From positions 124,001 to 188,000 of the forward strand of contig NZ_CANMAU010000001.1 of the NCBI RefSeq assembly GCF_947495925.1: a DNA stretch of 64,000 nt, read 5' to 3'. A model generated the notes under the pieces. It made no database searches and was not told the DNA's origin. It saw nothing but the letters and a program-made list of their open reading frames with translations. Both the position numbers and the translations under genes were made by a program. Positions 17,312-26,176 of this stretch are shown here, piece after piece. This stretch comes from an uncultured Algibacter sp. (lineage in GTDB: Bacteria; Bacteroidota; Bacteroidia; Flavobacteriales; Flavobacteriaceae). Each line of letters begins with the position of its first letter. Position 1 is the stretch's first letter.

Positions 17312-18124
17312 ATGATTAAATATATTGAAGAAACAGTAAATTACCTAGTAGACAAAGGTTTTGATAGTCCTGAAATTGGAATTATCCTCGGCACTGGATT
17401 AGGGCAACTGATTAATGAAGTAAACATTATTAAAGAAGTTAGTTATAACCATATTCCAAATTTCCCAACGGCAACTGTTGAATTTCATAAAGGGAAGCTC
17501 ATTTATGGAGAATTAGAAGGTAAAAAAGTAATTGTTATGCAAGGACGCTTTCATCTGTATGAAGGTTACACACTTCAGGATGTTACTTACCCGGTTCGAG
17601 TAATGGAAAAACTAGGAATAGAAACGTTATTAGTATCCAATGCTGCTGGAGCTATAAACCTTAACTTTAAAAAAGGTGAGCTCATGCTTATTGATGATCA
17701 CATTAACCTTCAAGGTGGTTCTCCTCTAGCATTTAAGGGTGTGGAGCTTTTAGGAGAGCGTTTTACAGATATGAGTGCGCCTTATGATGCCAAACTTAAT
17801 TCTAAATTTGAAACTATAGCGCAAGCAAATCAAATCAAACTTCATAAAGGTGTATATGCTAGTGTTGTTGGTCCGCAATTAGAGACCAAAGCAGAATACC
17901 GCATGTTAAAAATTATTGGCGCTGATGCAGTTGGCATGAGTACGGTGCCTGAAATAATTGTTGCAAATCATTTAAATTTAAAAGTAGCTGCCGTATCCGT
18001 TTTAACCGATGAATGTGACCCAGATAACCTAGAGTCGATTAATATAGAAGACATTATTGAAAATGCTGTAAAAGCAGAACCCCATATGATTGTACTTTTT
18101 AAAGAACTATTTAAAACAATATAA
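17312..18124 (+). CDS. Purine-nucleoside phosphorylase (trimeric PNP type)
   Basis: This 270-residue protein of the PNP/MTAP family splits purine nucleosides with phosphate. Visible are IGIILGTGLGQLINE, the phosphate-site GRFHLYEGYTLQDVTYPVRVM, VSNAAGAINLNF, YASVVGPQLETKAEYRML and VGMSTVPEIIVANHLNLKVAAVS. Near residue 233 the base-recognition segment reads VLTDECDP; an Asp occupies the place where 6-oxopurine-specific trimeric PNPs usually have Asn. In this locus it could remove adenine from the arsenic-bearing adenosine made by ArsS, a step the pathway needs; general purine salvage remains possible. Confidence 0.9.
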   Translation: MIKYIEETVNYLVDKGFDSPEIGIILGTGLGQLINEVNIIKEVSYNHIPNFPTATVEFHKGKLIYGELEGKKVIVMQGRFHLYEGYTLQDVTYPVRVMEKLGIETLLVSNAAGAINLNFKKGELMLIDDHINLQGGSPLAFKGVELLGERFTDMSAPYDAKLNSKFETIAQANQIKLHKGVYASVVGPQLETKAEYRMLKIIGADAVGMSTVPEIIVANHLNLKVAAVSVLTDECDPDNLESINIEDIIENAVKAEPHMIVLFKELFKTI

Positions 18125-18129
18125 TAAGA

Positions 18130-18153
18130 TAAGTGTAATAATAGTTACACTTA
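18130..18153. promoter_or_regulatory. Perfect inverted repeat upstream of arsM
   Basis: TAAGTGTAA and TTACACTTA are perfect 9-base arms around a 6-base centre, starting 6 bases after the phosphorylase stop and ending 54 bases before arsM. There is no following T tract, so an operator is as likely as a terminator. No arsR gene is in the window to match it to. Confidence 0.45.
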
Positions 18154-18206
18154 AATGTTGATAACCTATATATTTTTACATCAACGAACAAATTAAAAAC
18201 CTATTT

Positions 18207-19175
18207 ATGAGTTATTTAGAAACCACCCACGATGTATATAAAGAAGCAGCATTAACACCAGATGTTGGCCTATGCTGTACAACAAATCCTATTTGGGAAT
18301 TGCCTGGGTTGAAAATCCCGAAAATCATGCAGGAAATGAACTATGGTTGTGGATCTACTGTGCATGCACGCGATTTAACCAATAACCCCAAAATGCTTTA
18401 TGTTGGTGTGGGAGGAGGTATGGAATTACTGCAGTTCGCTTATTTCAACAGACAAAAAGGAGGTACTGTTGGTGTTGATGTCGTTGATGAAATGCTGGAA
18501 GCATCACGTAAAAACTTCATGGAGGCTGAAGCTCAAAACTCTTGGTTTAAAAGCGATTTTATAGACCTCAAAAAGGGGGACGCTATGAATTTACCCGTTG
18601 AAGATAACAGCATAGATGTAGCAGCCCAGAATTGTTTATTTAATATTTTTAAAGCAGATGATTTAAAACGTGCTATTAACGAAATGTATAGAGTTTTAAA
18701 ACCTCATGGTCGTTTAGTTATGAGTGATCCTACATGTGAACAACCTATGAATGATACATTAAGAAATGATGAACGCTTACGTGCATTATGCTTGAGCGGT
18801 AGTTTACCAGTAGCGGAGTATGTTAAGGCTTTAACTGATGCTGGTTTTGGAACTATTGAAATCAGAGCCAGAAAACCTTATAGAATTTTAGATCCGAAAA
18901 ACTACCCTACAGATGAATTAATCTACATTGAATCTATTGAAGTAGCAGCCATAAAAGATCCCATGCCAGAAGATGGCCCATGTGTTTTTACCGGTAAGGC
19001 AGCTATTTATTTTGGTGGAGAGGATTATTTCGATGATAAAAAAGGGCATGTCTTACTAAAAAACCAACCCTTAGCCATCTGCGACAAAACAGCTGGGGCT
19101 TTATCTAGTTTAAATAGAGAAGATATATTTATTAGTGAATCTACTTATCATTATGATGGTGGAGGTTGCTGTTAG
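18207..19175 (+). CDS. arsM: Arsenosugar biosynthesis arsenite methyltransferase ArsM
   Basis: This 322-residue SAM-dependent methyltransferase converts As(III) to methylated forms, supplying dimethylarsenite to ArsS. It has LCCTTNPIWELPGLKIP and MNYGCGSTVH near the N-terminus (candidate arsenic-binding Cys residues), SAM motif I YVGVGGGMELLQF (about residues 66-80), DVVDEMLEASRKN, and RVLKPHGRLVMSDP. The C-terminus ends DGGGCC. The Cys pattern differs from stand-alone ArsM enzymes and matches the variant found in arsenosugar clusters. Three genes of the same cluster follow closely on the same strand. Confidence 0.92.
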   Translation: MSYLETTHDVYKEAALTPDVGLCCTTNPIWELPGLKIPKIMQEMNYGCGSTVHARDLTNNPKMLYVGVGGGMELLQFAYFNRQKGGTVGVDVVDEMLEASRKNFMEAEAQNSWFKSDFIDLKKGDAMNLPVEDNSIDVAAQNCLFNIFKADDLKRAINEMYRVLKPHGRLVMSDPTCEQPMNDTLRNDERLRALCLSGSLPVAEYVKALTDAGFGTIEIRARKPYRILDPKNYPTDELIYIESIEVAAIKDPMPEDGPCVFTGKAAIYFGGEDYFDDKKGHVLLKNQPLAICDKTAGALSSLNREDIFISESTYHYDGGGCC

Positions 19176-19221
19176 GCAAAAAATCACCATGCAATTATTA
19201 TCACTTGAGGGGAAATAATTT

Positions 19222-20106
19222 ATGGAGAAGTACATAAACATCATAAAAAACTCCTATTCTGGATATTGGAACTATCTCAAAAATGAGATTTTTTTCCAAA
19301 ACTATTGGGACAATTATTTTTATGGATTAATTGTTATTTCACTTCTGGTATGGGGGCTTGAATTTTTGTTTCCTTGGAGAAAAAATCAATCTCTTTTTAG
19401 AAAAAATTTCTGGTTGGATACGTTTTACATGTTTTTCAATTTCTTCTTGCTAAACCTCATCATACTAGTAGCTCTCTCAAATAGCGCATCGCAATTTTTG
19501 GACGATGGGTTATCACTTATAAATCTTTCTATTTCAGACTTTCAGATACTTGACGTAAATCAACTTCCAAAATGGCTAGGCTTATCCATATTTTTCCTGG
19601 TTTCAGATTTTGTACAATGGAATACTCATAGGCTATTGCACAGAATACCTTGGCTATGGAACTTTCATAAAGTTCATCATTCGGTCAAAGAAATGGGGTT
19701 CGCAGCTCACCTGCGCTATCACTGGATGGAACCCGTTGTCTATAAATCTTTGCTTTACATACCTATTGCCATAATTGGCGGTTATACTTCTAAAGACATT
19801 GCAATAGTATACTTTTTCACTATTATTATTGGGCATATAAACCACGCCAATTTGGGATGGAATTATGGTGTTTTTAAGTATATACTCAACAATCCTAAAA
19901 TGCATATATGGCATCATGCTAAAACCTTGCCAGAACACGTTAGTTTTGGCGTAAATTATGGACTAACACTTAGCGTATGGGATTACATTTTTAAAACAAA
20001 TTACATTCCATATAGTGGAAAAGATATTGAATTAGGGTTTAAGGGTGATGAATCTTTTCCTGAAACTTTTATTGATCAGGAATTATACCCATGGAAGAAA
20101 AATTGA
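19222..20106 (+). CDS. Sterol desaturase/fatty-acid hydroxylase family membrane protein
   Basis: This 294-residue integral membrane protein has four or five hydrophobic segments and the three His clusters of the fatty-acid-hydroxylase superfamily di-iron site: HRLLHRIPWLWNFHKVHHS (HxxxH and HxxHH, about residues 139-157), an intervening HINHAN, and HIWHHAKTLPEH near residue 230. The family hydroxylates or desaturates lipids with O2. It sits between arsM and the DUF547 lipoprotein with short spacers, so a role in modifying an arsenic-bearing or envelope lipid is conceivable but unproved. Confidence 0.85.
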   Translation: MEKYINIIKNSYSGYWNYLKNEIFFQNYWDNYFYGLIVISLLVWGLEFLFPWRKNQSLFRKNFWLDTFYMFFNFFLLNLIILVALSNSASQFLDDGLSLINLSISDFQILDVNQLPKWLGLSIFFLVSDFVQWNTHRLLHRIPWLWNFHKVHHSVKEMGFAAHLRYHWMEPVVYKSLLYIPIAIIGGYTSKDIAIVYFFTIIIGHINHANLGWNYGVFKYILNNPKMHIWHHAKTLPEHVSFGVNYGLTLSVWDYIFKTNYIPYSGKDIELGFKGDESFPETFIDQELYPWKKN

Positions 20107-20113
20107 ATTTTTA

Positions 20114-20983
20114 ATGAAACACCTACAATTTCTCATTATTATTGTTTTAATCACAGCTTGTTCTGGATCTAAAAGTGTTGTGAATAAAAACCCTAACTCA
20201 CATTCTCGTAAAACAACAGAACCTGTTGCCCCATTAACAAACAAACCTATAGCACTTAAAAACACCCAGAACACACCAAAATCTGAGACAACAGATGTGT
20301 TAGTTAAGAAATCTGAAACTACTCCTAATAGCACTCCCGAAGCACTCAATCATGATTTATGGAATGAACTATTAAAGAAACACGTTACAAATGAGGGAAA
20401 TGTGAGCTACGTTGGATTTATGGAAGACAGAAAAATGCTATCTAATTACATTTCCTATTTAGGTGAAAACCTCCCGGATCACACTTGGGATGTAAATAAG
20501 ACATTTGCTTACTGGATAAACACTTATAATGCTATGACCATAGATTTAATTTTGCGTCATTATCCAATCCAAAGTATAAAAGACATAAAAAAACCTTGGG
20601 ACCAACGCTATTGGAAACTGGGTAAGAAATGGTATAATTTAAACGAAATTGAACACGATATTTTAAGGAAAATGAATGAACCCCGAATTCATTTTGCCAT
20701 AGTTTGTGCCTCATACTCTTGTCCTAAATTACAAAACGAAGCTTTTACAAGTTTAAATTTAAATCAACAACTTACCAAAGCAACTCAAGAATTTTTGAGT
20801 GACTCTTCTAAAAACAATATTTCAGAAAACAGTTTAGAACTATCAAAAATATTTCAATGGTTTGCAAAAGATTTTAAGCAAAATGGCAGTTTAATTGATT
20901 TCTTAAATCAATATTCAGAGGTAAATATTTCGGTGAATGCGAAAAAACACTTTAATGAATACGACTGGAGTTTAAACCATTAA
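20114..20983 (+). CDS. DUF547 domain lipoprotein
   Basis: I place the start at the ATG at 20114 rather than an upstream ATG at 20045 inside the previous gene, because 20114 gives a lipoprotein signal MKHLQFLIIIVLITACSGS with lipobox Cys. The 289-residue product has a Lys/Thr/Pro-rich linker and then a DUF547 domain (about residues 85-280): FAYWINTYNAMTIDLILRHYP, ILRKMNEPRIHFAIVCASYSCPKL and SKIFQWFAKDFKQNG. DUF547 proteins recur in arsenosugar loci; their activity is unknown. A second DUF547 gene lies at 28169. The next glycosyltransferase begins 4 bases later. Confidence 0.88.
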   Translation: MKHLQFLIIIVLITACSGSKSVVNKNPNSHSRKTTEPVAPLTNKPIALKNTQNTPKSETTDVLVKKSETTPNSTPEALNHDLWNELLKKHVTNEGNVSYVGFMEDRKMLSNYISYLGENLPDHTWDVNKTFAYWINTYNAMTIDLILRHYPIQSIKDIKKPWDQRYWKLGKKWYNLNEIEHDILRKMNEPRIHFAIVCASYSCPKLQNEAFTSLNLNQQLTKATQEFLSDSSKNNISENSLELSKIFQWFAKDFKQNGSLIDFLNQYSEVNISVNAKKHFNEYDWSLNH

Positions 20984-20987
20984 ATAC

Positions 20988-21785
20988 ATGAGGCATACCA
21001 TTTCCATAATCATTCCTGTATTAAATGAAGAAGCACATATTGGCAGATTACTTGAGCACTTGTTAGCTAATTCATTGTCAAAAAATGTTTCGGAAATTAT
21101 TGTGGTAGATGGCGGTAGTAGAGACCAAACCTTAAGCATTATCGATTCGTTTTCCAGTGTTCATAATTCAAGTTCAAAAAGGGCATTTCATTTTATTGAT
21201 TCTCGAGTTAAAAATAAAGAAACGACGAGCTCTAAAAACTTAAAAACAAACATCATTTCCCTTAATTCTAAAAAAGGGAGGGCCAAACAAATGAACTGGG
21301 GAGCCAAACATGCTAAAGGTGATATTTTGTATTTTTTACATGCTGACTCTTTCCCCCCCAAACGTTTTGACCAACTTATTATTAATGAAATAGAAAGAGG
21401 TAATGAAGCAGGATGTTTCAGAATGCAATTTAATAGTAATCATTGGTGGTTAAAACTAGCGAGTTGGTTCACACAATTTAATTGGAGACCTTGCAGAGGG
21501 GGTGACCAAAGCCAGTTTATTAGCAAAACATTATTTGAAACTATTAGTGGTTTTGATGAAAACTATTTCATTTATGAAGACAACATTTTGATTAACCATT
21601 TATACGCAAGAAAACAATACGTTGTTATTAATAAAAAAATAAAGACTTCGGCCAGAATGTATGAAAAACATGGCATTTGGAGAGTCCAATTCTTTTATTG
21701 GTGTATCTACATAAAAAAATGGCTCGGTGCCGATGCCAATAAACTTCATTGCTATTACAACAAATATATAAATGTTAAAAAATAA
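20988..21785 (+). CDS. TIGR04283-family arsenosugar biosynthesis glycosyltransferase
   Basis: This 265-residue GT2-type GT-A glycosyltransferase has ISIIIPVLNEEAHIGRLLEHL, a donor-site VVDGGSRDQT, NSKKGRAKQMNWGAKHAKGD, a DXD-like HADSFPP and GGDQSQFISKTLFETISGFDE, all typical of TIGR04283. It contains a Ser/Lys-rich insertion at about residues 60-90. It is the last gene of the dense cluster and starts 4 bases after the DUF547 gene, so both are probably translated together. Donor and acceptor are unknown; the cluster suggests an arsenoribose acceptor. Confidence 0.9.
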   Translation: MRHTISIIIPVLNEEAHIGRLLEHLLANSLSKNVSEIIVVDGGSRDQTLSIIDSFSSVHNSSSKRAFHFIDSRVKNKETTSSKNLKTNIISLNSKKGRAKQMNWGAKHAKGDILYFLHADSFPPKRFDQLIINEIERGNEAGCFRMQFNSNHWWLKLASWFTQFNWRPCRGGDQSQFISKTLFETISGFDENYFIYEDNILINHLYARKQYVVINKKIKTSARMYEKHGIWRVQFFYWCIYIKKWLGADANKLHCYYNKYINVKK

Positions 21786-21859
21786 TAAAATACACTAAAG
21801 GAAAACTTAAATGTTACAAAAACGTCCATGAATCGTTTACTTTTATATAAACCTATTTC

Positions 21860-23383
21860 ATGAGACACATTTATTTTACTTGCTTATTCATTTCTATTTC
21901 CATTTTTATAAATGCCCAAGAATCAATTAATGCTAAATTATTAGATTCTATTTCTAAAACACCTATTCCCTTTGCAACTATATCCCTAAACGATAATTCT
22001 GGAGTTATTAGTAATTCTAATGGCGACTTCTCAATCTACTTAAGTAAAAAAGCATCAAATACCGATTCTTTAAAGATCAGATGTTTGGGCTATGAAACCA
22101 AACAACTTTCAATCCATAAATTTAAGGATAGCATTATTCTTTTAAACCAAAAAAATATAGAACTTGAAGAGGTATTAGTCTCTAACAAAAATTACTCAAT
22201 CGAAGAAATTATTGAAAAAATTAATGAAAATTTAAAGAGCAATTACGACCAAAATTATATTAAAAGCAAACTGTTTTACCGTGCATCTTATTTTACTAAT
22301 ATTACAAAGAGTGAGGTAGATATTAAAAAAACTACGATTCCAGAATTCAACCAACAATTTGTTGATAGTATACTGGCTGCAATGCCAAAAAACTCGGATG
22401 ATTATACTGAAATACTAGCAGATATCTACGGAAAATCGGGAGAGGAACATGCCCAAAAACTTGACATAATTAAAGCTTCGCATCTATATGATAAGAGTAA
22501 AGAAGTCTCTTTTGAATCTTATGAGGAAAAGTTTAATACTATTGTTAAAAAACATGTAAAACGAGACTCATACTTCAAGATTAAGTCAGGGTTATTTGGC
22601 ACCAAAGAAGAAATGGACTCGACTTATTACGACAATATTGGTAAGGACGAAAAAGCGCAACATACAGATGCTATAATTGAAGAGCAAAAGAAGCGTGAAA
22701 AAGAACGAAAAGAGAATTTCTTAAAGTACAGAAAATCGTCAATTTCAAATCTTCAACGGAATAGTTTTATTTTTGAAGACAGCGATTTTAATTTCCTAAC
22801 AAAATCAAATCGGTATGACTTTAAACTTGAAGATTACTCCTTTTTAAATGATAATTTTGTTTATAAAATTAGCTTTAAACCAAAGCGTAAAGAGGATTTT
22901 AAAGGAACTATTTATGTAAATACGGATGATTTTGCGATTGTTAGATTGGATTATGAAAATGTAAAACCTTTAAAGAATTTTAATCTATTAGGTCTTTCTT
23001 ACAGGCATTTCTTAAAAAGAGGGACACTTATTTACAGTAAAAACGACACTGACAAATATGTTTTAAAATATGCCGATAAAGAAGATGGTACTAAATTTGG
23101 CATTAAACGTCCCTTAAAAATTATTGAAAAAAACAAACACACTAAAGGACGTAGAAAACAAAACGAATTATCTTCAGACATCCATTTTGTATTATCAAAT
23201 ACCGAAAAAAGTGAATTAGTCGTATTTGAAAACGAACCAATCTCCGAATCTAATTACGATGCTTTTACAGAAGAGCCCAAAGTAAAACCCATTTATTTAC
23301 CGTCTTATGATCCAAGTTTCTGGGAGGGATATAATGTTATTGAGCCCAATCAAGCTATTAAAGATTTTAAAAGTATTGAATAA
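21860..23383 (+). CDS. Exported carboxypeptidase-regulatory-like domain protein
   Basis: This 507-residue protein has a signal peptide (to about residue 19, INAQ) and an N-terminal CarboxypepD_reg-like beta-sandwich (about 20-105: INAKLLDSISKTPIPFATIS, GDFSIYLSK, LGYETKQLSI, ELEEVLVSNKNY). A long region of unknown fold follows, with a Lys/Glu-rich probable coiled stretch around 270-290. Such proteins are common in Bacteroidota at the envelope. It lies 74 bases after the arsenosugar genes on the same strand and is convergent, 5 bases apart, with the phosphoesterase. Specific function is unknown. Confidence 0.8.
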   Translation: MRHIYFTCLFISISIFINAQESINAKLLDSISKTPIPFATISLNDNSGVISNSNGDFSIYLSKKASNTDSLKIRCLGYETKQLSIHKFKDSIILLNQKNIELEEVLVSNKNYSIEEIIEKINENLKSNYDQNYIKSKLFYRASYFTNITKSEVDIKKTTIPEFNQQFVDSILAAMPKNSDDYTEILADIYGKSGEEHAQKLDIIKASHLYDKSKEVSFESYEEKFNTIVKKHVKRDSYFKIKSGLFGTKEEMDSTYYDNIGKDEKAQHTDAIIEEQKKREKERKENFLKYRKSSISNLQRNSFIFEDSDFNFLTKSNRYDFKLEDYSFLNDNFVYKISFKPKRKEDFKGTIYVNTDDFAIVRLDYENVKPLKNFNLLGLSYRHFLKRGTLIYSKNDTDKYVLKYADKEDGTKFGIKRPLKIIEKNKHTKGRRKQNELSSDIHFVLSNTEKSELVVFENEPISESNYDAFTEEPKVKPIYLPSYDPSFWEGYNVIEPNQAIKDFKSIE

Positions 23384-23388
23384 TTCTC

Positions 23389-24120
23389 TTAATCTTTATT
23401 ACGCCCTTTCTCGTTTGGGTATAAAGTTGGTAAACTATCACTTTGAAAAACAGCTTTTGTATTAATATCCACCGCAGATAACTTGCCCTTAAAGGCAGCC
23501 CCGGTATCAATATTCCAAACGTTTATCGCATTCATTGGCAAATCATGCCCAAAATTGGTAGTGGGTGTATGCCCTATAAAAACTTCTTTGTAATGCATAA
23601 GTCGTTTTGGATAAATCAATGAATCCTTAGAAATACCTTTATCCATAGTTAAAGCCATTTCCCAAAGGGTCCTATCAAAGTACAAGGTTTTTTCATAAAC
23701 CTCTTTCTTCACCCCATGCATAGAGGTAAAACCTGCATGCAGAAATAGTCTATTCTCATCATCTAAATGATATAATACCATGTTTTCAAAAAATGTTAAG
23801 TGTTTCTCCTTATCTTCTTCTGAAAAACCTTGATAACTCTCAATAGTTTCTTTTCCACCATGCATATACCATGTCATATCAACATGTTCAGACCGTAACC
23901 AATCTTCACACCAAACATCATGATTCCCCTTTATAAAAACACAACTTATTTTTTCTGAAAGTTCAATTAAAAACTGAATAACTTGAGCAGAATCAGACCA
24001 TCCATCAACATAATCTCCAACAAATAAAAGCTTGTCTTCCTCGGTAATTTCAATTTTATTCAACACCTGTAATAAGGCTTTCAATCCACCATGAATATCT
24101 CCAATAGCAATAACTCTCAT
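23389..24120 (-). CDS. Metallophosphoesterase (Ser/Thr phosphatase-like)
   Basis: This 243-residue cytoplasmic protein has the calcineurin-type metal motifs in order: GDIHGGLKALLQ (residues about 7-18), GDYVDGWSD, KGNHDVW, LFLHAGFTSMHG and FIGHTPTTNFG. It is a phosphoprotein phosphatase or diadenosine-tetraphosphatase-like enzyme; the substrate cannot be told. It has no signal peptide. It lies downstream of the Omp85-like gene with a 68-base spacer on the same strand. Confidence 0.88.
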   Translation of the reverse strand: MRVIAIGDIHGGLKALLQVLNKIEITEEDKLLFVGDYVDGWSDSAQVIQFLIELSEKISCVFIKGNHDVWCEDWLRSEHVDMTWYMHGGKETIESYQGFSEEDKEKHLTFFENMVLYHLDDENRLFLHAGFTSMHGVKKEVYEKTLYFDRTLWEMALTMDKGISKDSLIYPKRLMHYKEVFIGHTPTTNFGHDLPMNAINVWNIDTGAAFKGKLSAVDINTKAVFQSDSLPTLYPNEKGRNKD

Positions 24121-24188
24121 AATCCAATAATTTTAGGCAAAACTAATGGTTTATAATTAAAATATAGGTTTGAAAAGTTAAGTTAAGA

Positions 24189-25451
24189 TTAAAAATATTG
24201 ACCGATTCCAAAAACAAATCCTTGGCTAGCATCTTTAGAAATACCATATCCATAATCAATTCTAAAAATAGCATTATATATCTTTTTATGAATAAATCGA
24301 ACCCCCACTCCCGGATATACTTTTATATTATCACTATCTGTAAAATTTGAAAGTGGTCCTCCTGGATTTCGCCATGATCCCGCATCTATAAAAGCATTGC
24401 CCTGTAAAACAAACCAATCCTTTTCAATAAGTGTTTGTCGATACTCGGTATTAAGCACTATAGAACCTGTACCTCTATCAATGACATTGCCGACACCGCG
24501 AATATTTACATTATTATCTACTGAAAAAGGTGCAAACGGGGTTTTATCATTGGAAGCTAACCCAAAACGTAATCTGTTCGCCCAATTTCCTCTCTGACCA
24601 ACGCGTTTGAAGAGAAAAAAATCATTCCAACCTACAAAAAAGTCGGGTAGAACATCATCCATTGACGTTACGTATTGGAAGTTAAATTGGCTTTTAAAAC
24701 CCGAAACATACTGATAATAATAGTCTAGTCTATTAAATTCATAAATAGCTTTAACTAACCATTTATGAACTTTTAATGCTTGTGGTACGCTGGGGTTGGT
24801 AGCACCAAATTGGTATTCATACTGTTCGGTGAAGTAGTTCAAACCTAACTCTATTCTGTTATCAAAATCAAATTCATACAGGCCTAAAACCTCAAACGAA
24901 TCATTATTATATTTATAATTTGATGATGTATTATCGAAGAAAACTGGCTCAAGCGTTGTAAGGTCCTGACGATTAACTGCAAGACCCAATTTATTAGAAA
25001 ACAGATATGGTGCCCTAAAGTTTATCGCATAAGAACTATAGATATCCTTTTGATAAAAACCACCAAAAATAATATTTCTCCCAAGTGCATTGAACTCATA
25101 AAGACCCAACCTATAAGCGAATTCATCATTGTTGGTAGTGTACACGTTAAGAGATGGAATAAGCGTAAAGTTTTCTTCAATATGATAAAACACATTATAC
25201 CTGTTATCAACTGAAGGGAATACTTGATAATAAGCATGAGATACAGATGGCAAACGTTTTAGTCTTAAAATATCTTGTTCAATCTCAACATAATCCAAAA
25301 CACTTCCTGCTCTAACCGAAGATATTTTTTTTACAAATGATGTCTTTATTCTCTTATTGCCTTGAACCTTTAAATCATCGACCAACATATCTTGGCCAAA
25401 CAAATTGCAAATAGAAAGCAAAATAACTAAAGCAAAAATATTTTTTTTCAT
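24189..25451 (-). CDS. Omp85/BamA-TamA-like outer-membrane protein with one POTRA domain
   Basis: This 420-residue protein has a signal peptide (to LFGQ, about residue 20), one POTRA-like domain (about 22-95: LVDDLKVQGNKRIKTSFVKK, RLKRLPSVSHAYYQV) and a beta-barrel of about 320 residues. The Omp85 motif reads NIRGVGNVIDRG and the protein ends in GIGQYF with the terminal aromatic residue. It is much smaller than BamA, so it more likely resembles TamA/ShlB-like or surface-antigen proteins. Its start overlaps the stop of the preceding lipoprotein gene (ATGA). Confidence 0.82.
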   Translation of the reverse strand: MKKNIFALVILLSICNLFGQDMLVDDLKVQGNKRIKTSFVKKISSVRAGSVLDYVEIEQDILRLKRLPSVSHAYYQVFPSVDNRYNVFYHIEENFTLIPSLNVYTTNNDEFAYRLGLYEFNALGRNIIFGGFYQKDIYSSYAINFRAPYLFSNKLGLAVNRQDLTTLEPVFFDNTSSNYKYNNDSFEVLGLYEFDFDNRIELGLNYFTEQYEYQFGATNPSVPQALKVHKWLVKAIYEFNRLDYYYQYVSGFKSQFNFQYVTSMDDVLPDFFVGWNDFFLFKRVGQRGNWANRLRFGLASNDKTPFAPFSVDNNVNIRGVGNVIDRGTGSIVLNTEYRQTLIEKDWFVLQGNAFIDAGSWRNPGGPLSNFTDSDNIKVYPGVGVRFIHKKIYNAIFRIDYGYGISKDASQGFVFGIGQYF

Positions 25452-26176
25452 TGCACTTCAAAAGGTTTTTGAACAACCCAATTTACCCAATTATCAGAAC
25501 TTACATCCATTAAAGTAAAATTATATTCTTCCTTTGGAAATAAATCTGGAGGAGTTTGCGTAGTTACGTTTAAAACCAAATTATCCGTTTTATAATATTG
25601 AAATTGGTTTTCATAAGTATAAGTTCCTGAAAGCAAACTATTGTTCCTATCTGAAACTACTTGAAAATATATTGCATTATCACCAACAGGGTTATCTTCC
25701 CAATTAAAAATTGGCATCCCAAAAGACGTTTTATCTATAGTAACTGCATTATTCCAAACTGTTGGTTTTGTTACTTGTTTTGATCTAATAGGGTTAGAAA
25801 TTTTCACTTCATTATCTAACTCAAACGTAACAATAATCCATTTTTCATTTTCATCAATTAGTTCATATTTTCCTAAATATCCATTAAAAAAAGGTTCGTT
25901 CTGGATAAAAACTTGATTATAATTTGAATACTCATCTGAATCTATGTTACTCGTTGCAGTTTGATATAAGCGAATGTTACTAGCTCCTGCTTCAGGATAA
26001 TAAAATGTCAGAATGTTACCTGTAGAATAATCACTCGCGGCACAAGCTATTACGGCCCCCTTCTCTATGACTCGTCCTTGAATATATGTATTAAGAGTTT
26101 GTTCAATCTCCTCGTAATTATCATTGTTACAAGACATTATAAACACACAAATAGCAAATATTATAACACTTTTCAC
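25448..26176 (-). CDS. Hypothetical lipoprotein
   Basis: I do not recognise this 242-residue protein. It starts with GTG at 26176, and its first four bases overlap the TGA stop of the glycosidase gene. A lipoprotein signal ends with the lipobox FIMSC at residue 16. The rest is predicted beta-rich (TGNILTFYYPEAG, KWIIVTFELDNEV, VLNVTTQTP) and contains no catalytic motif I can identify. Its position between a glycosidase and an Omp85-like protein, with 4-base overlaps at both ends, indicates a coupled envelope function. Confidence 0.78.
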   Translation of the reverse strand: MKSVIIFAICVFIMSCNNDNYEEIEQTLNTYIQGRVIEKGAVIACAASDYSTGNILTFYYPEAGASNIRLYQTATSNIDSDEYSNYNQVFIQNEPFFNGYLGKYELIDENEKWIIVTFELDNEVKISNPIRSKQVTKPTVWNNAVTIDKTSFGMPIFNWEDNPVGDNAIYFQVVSDRNNSLLSGTYTYENQFQYYKTDNLVLNVTTQTPPDLFPKEEYNFTLMDVSSDNWVNWVVQKPFEVQ

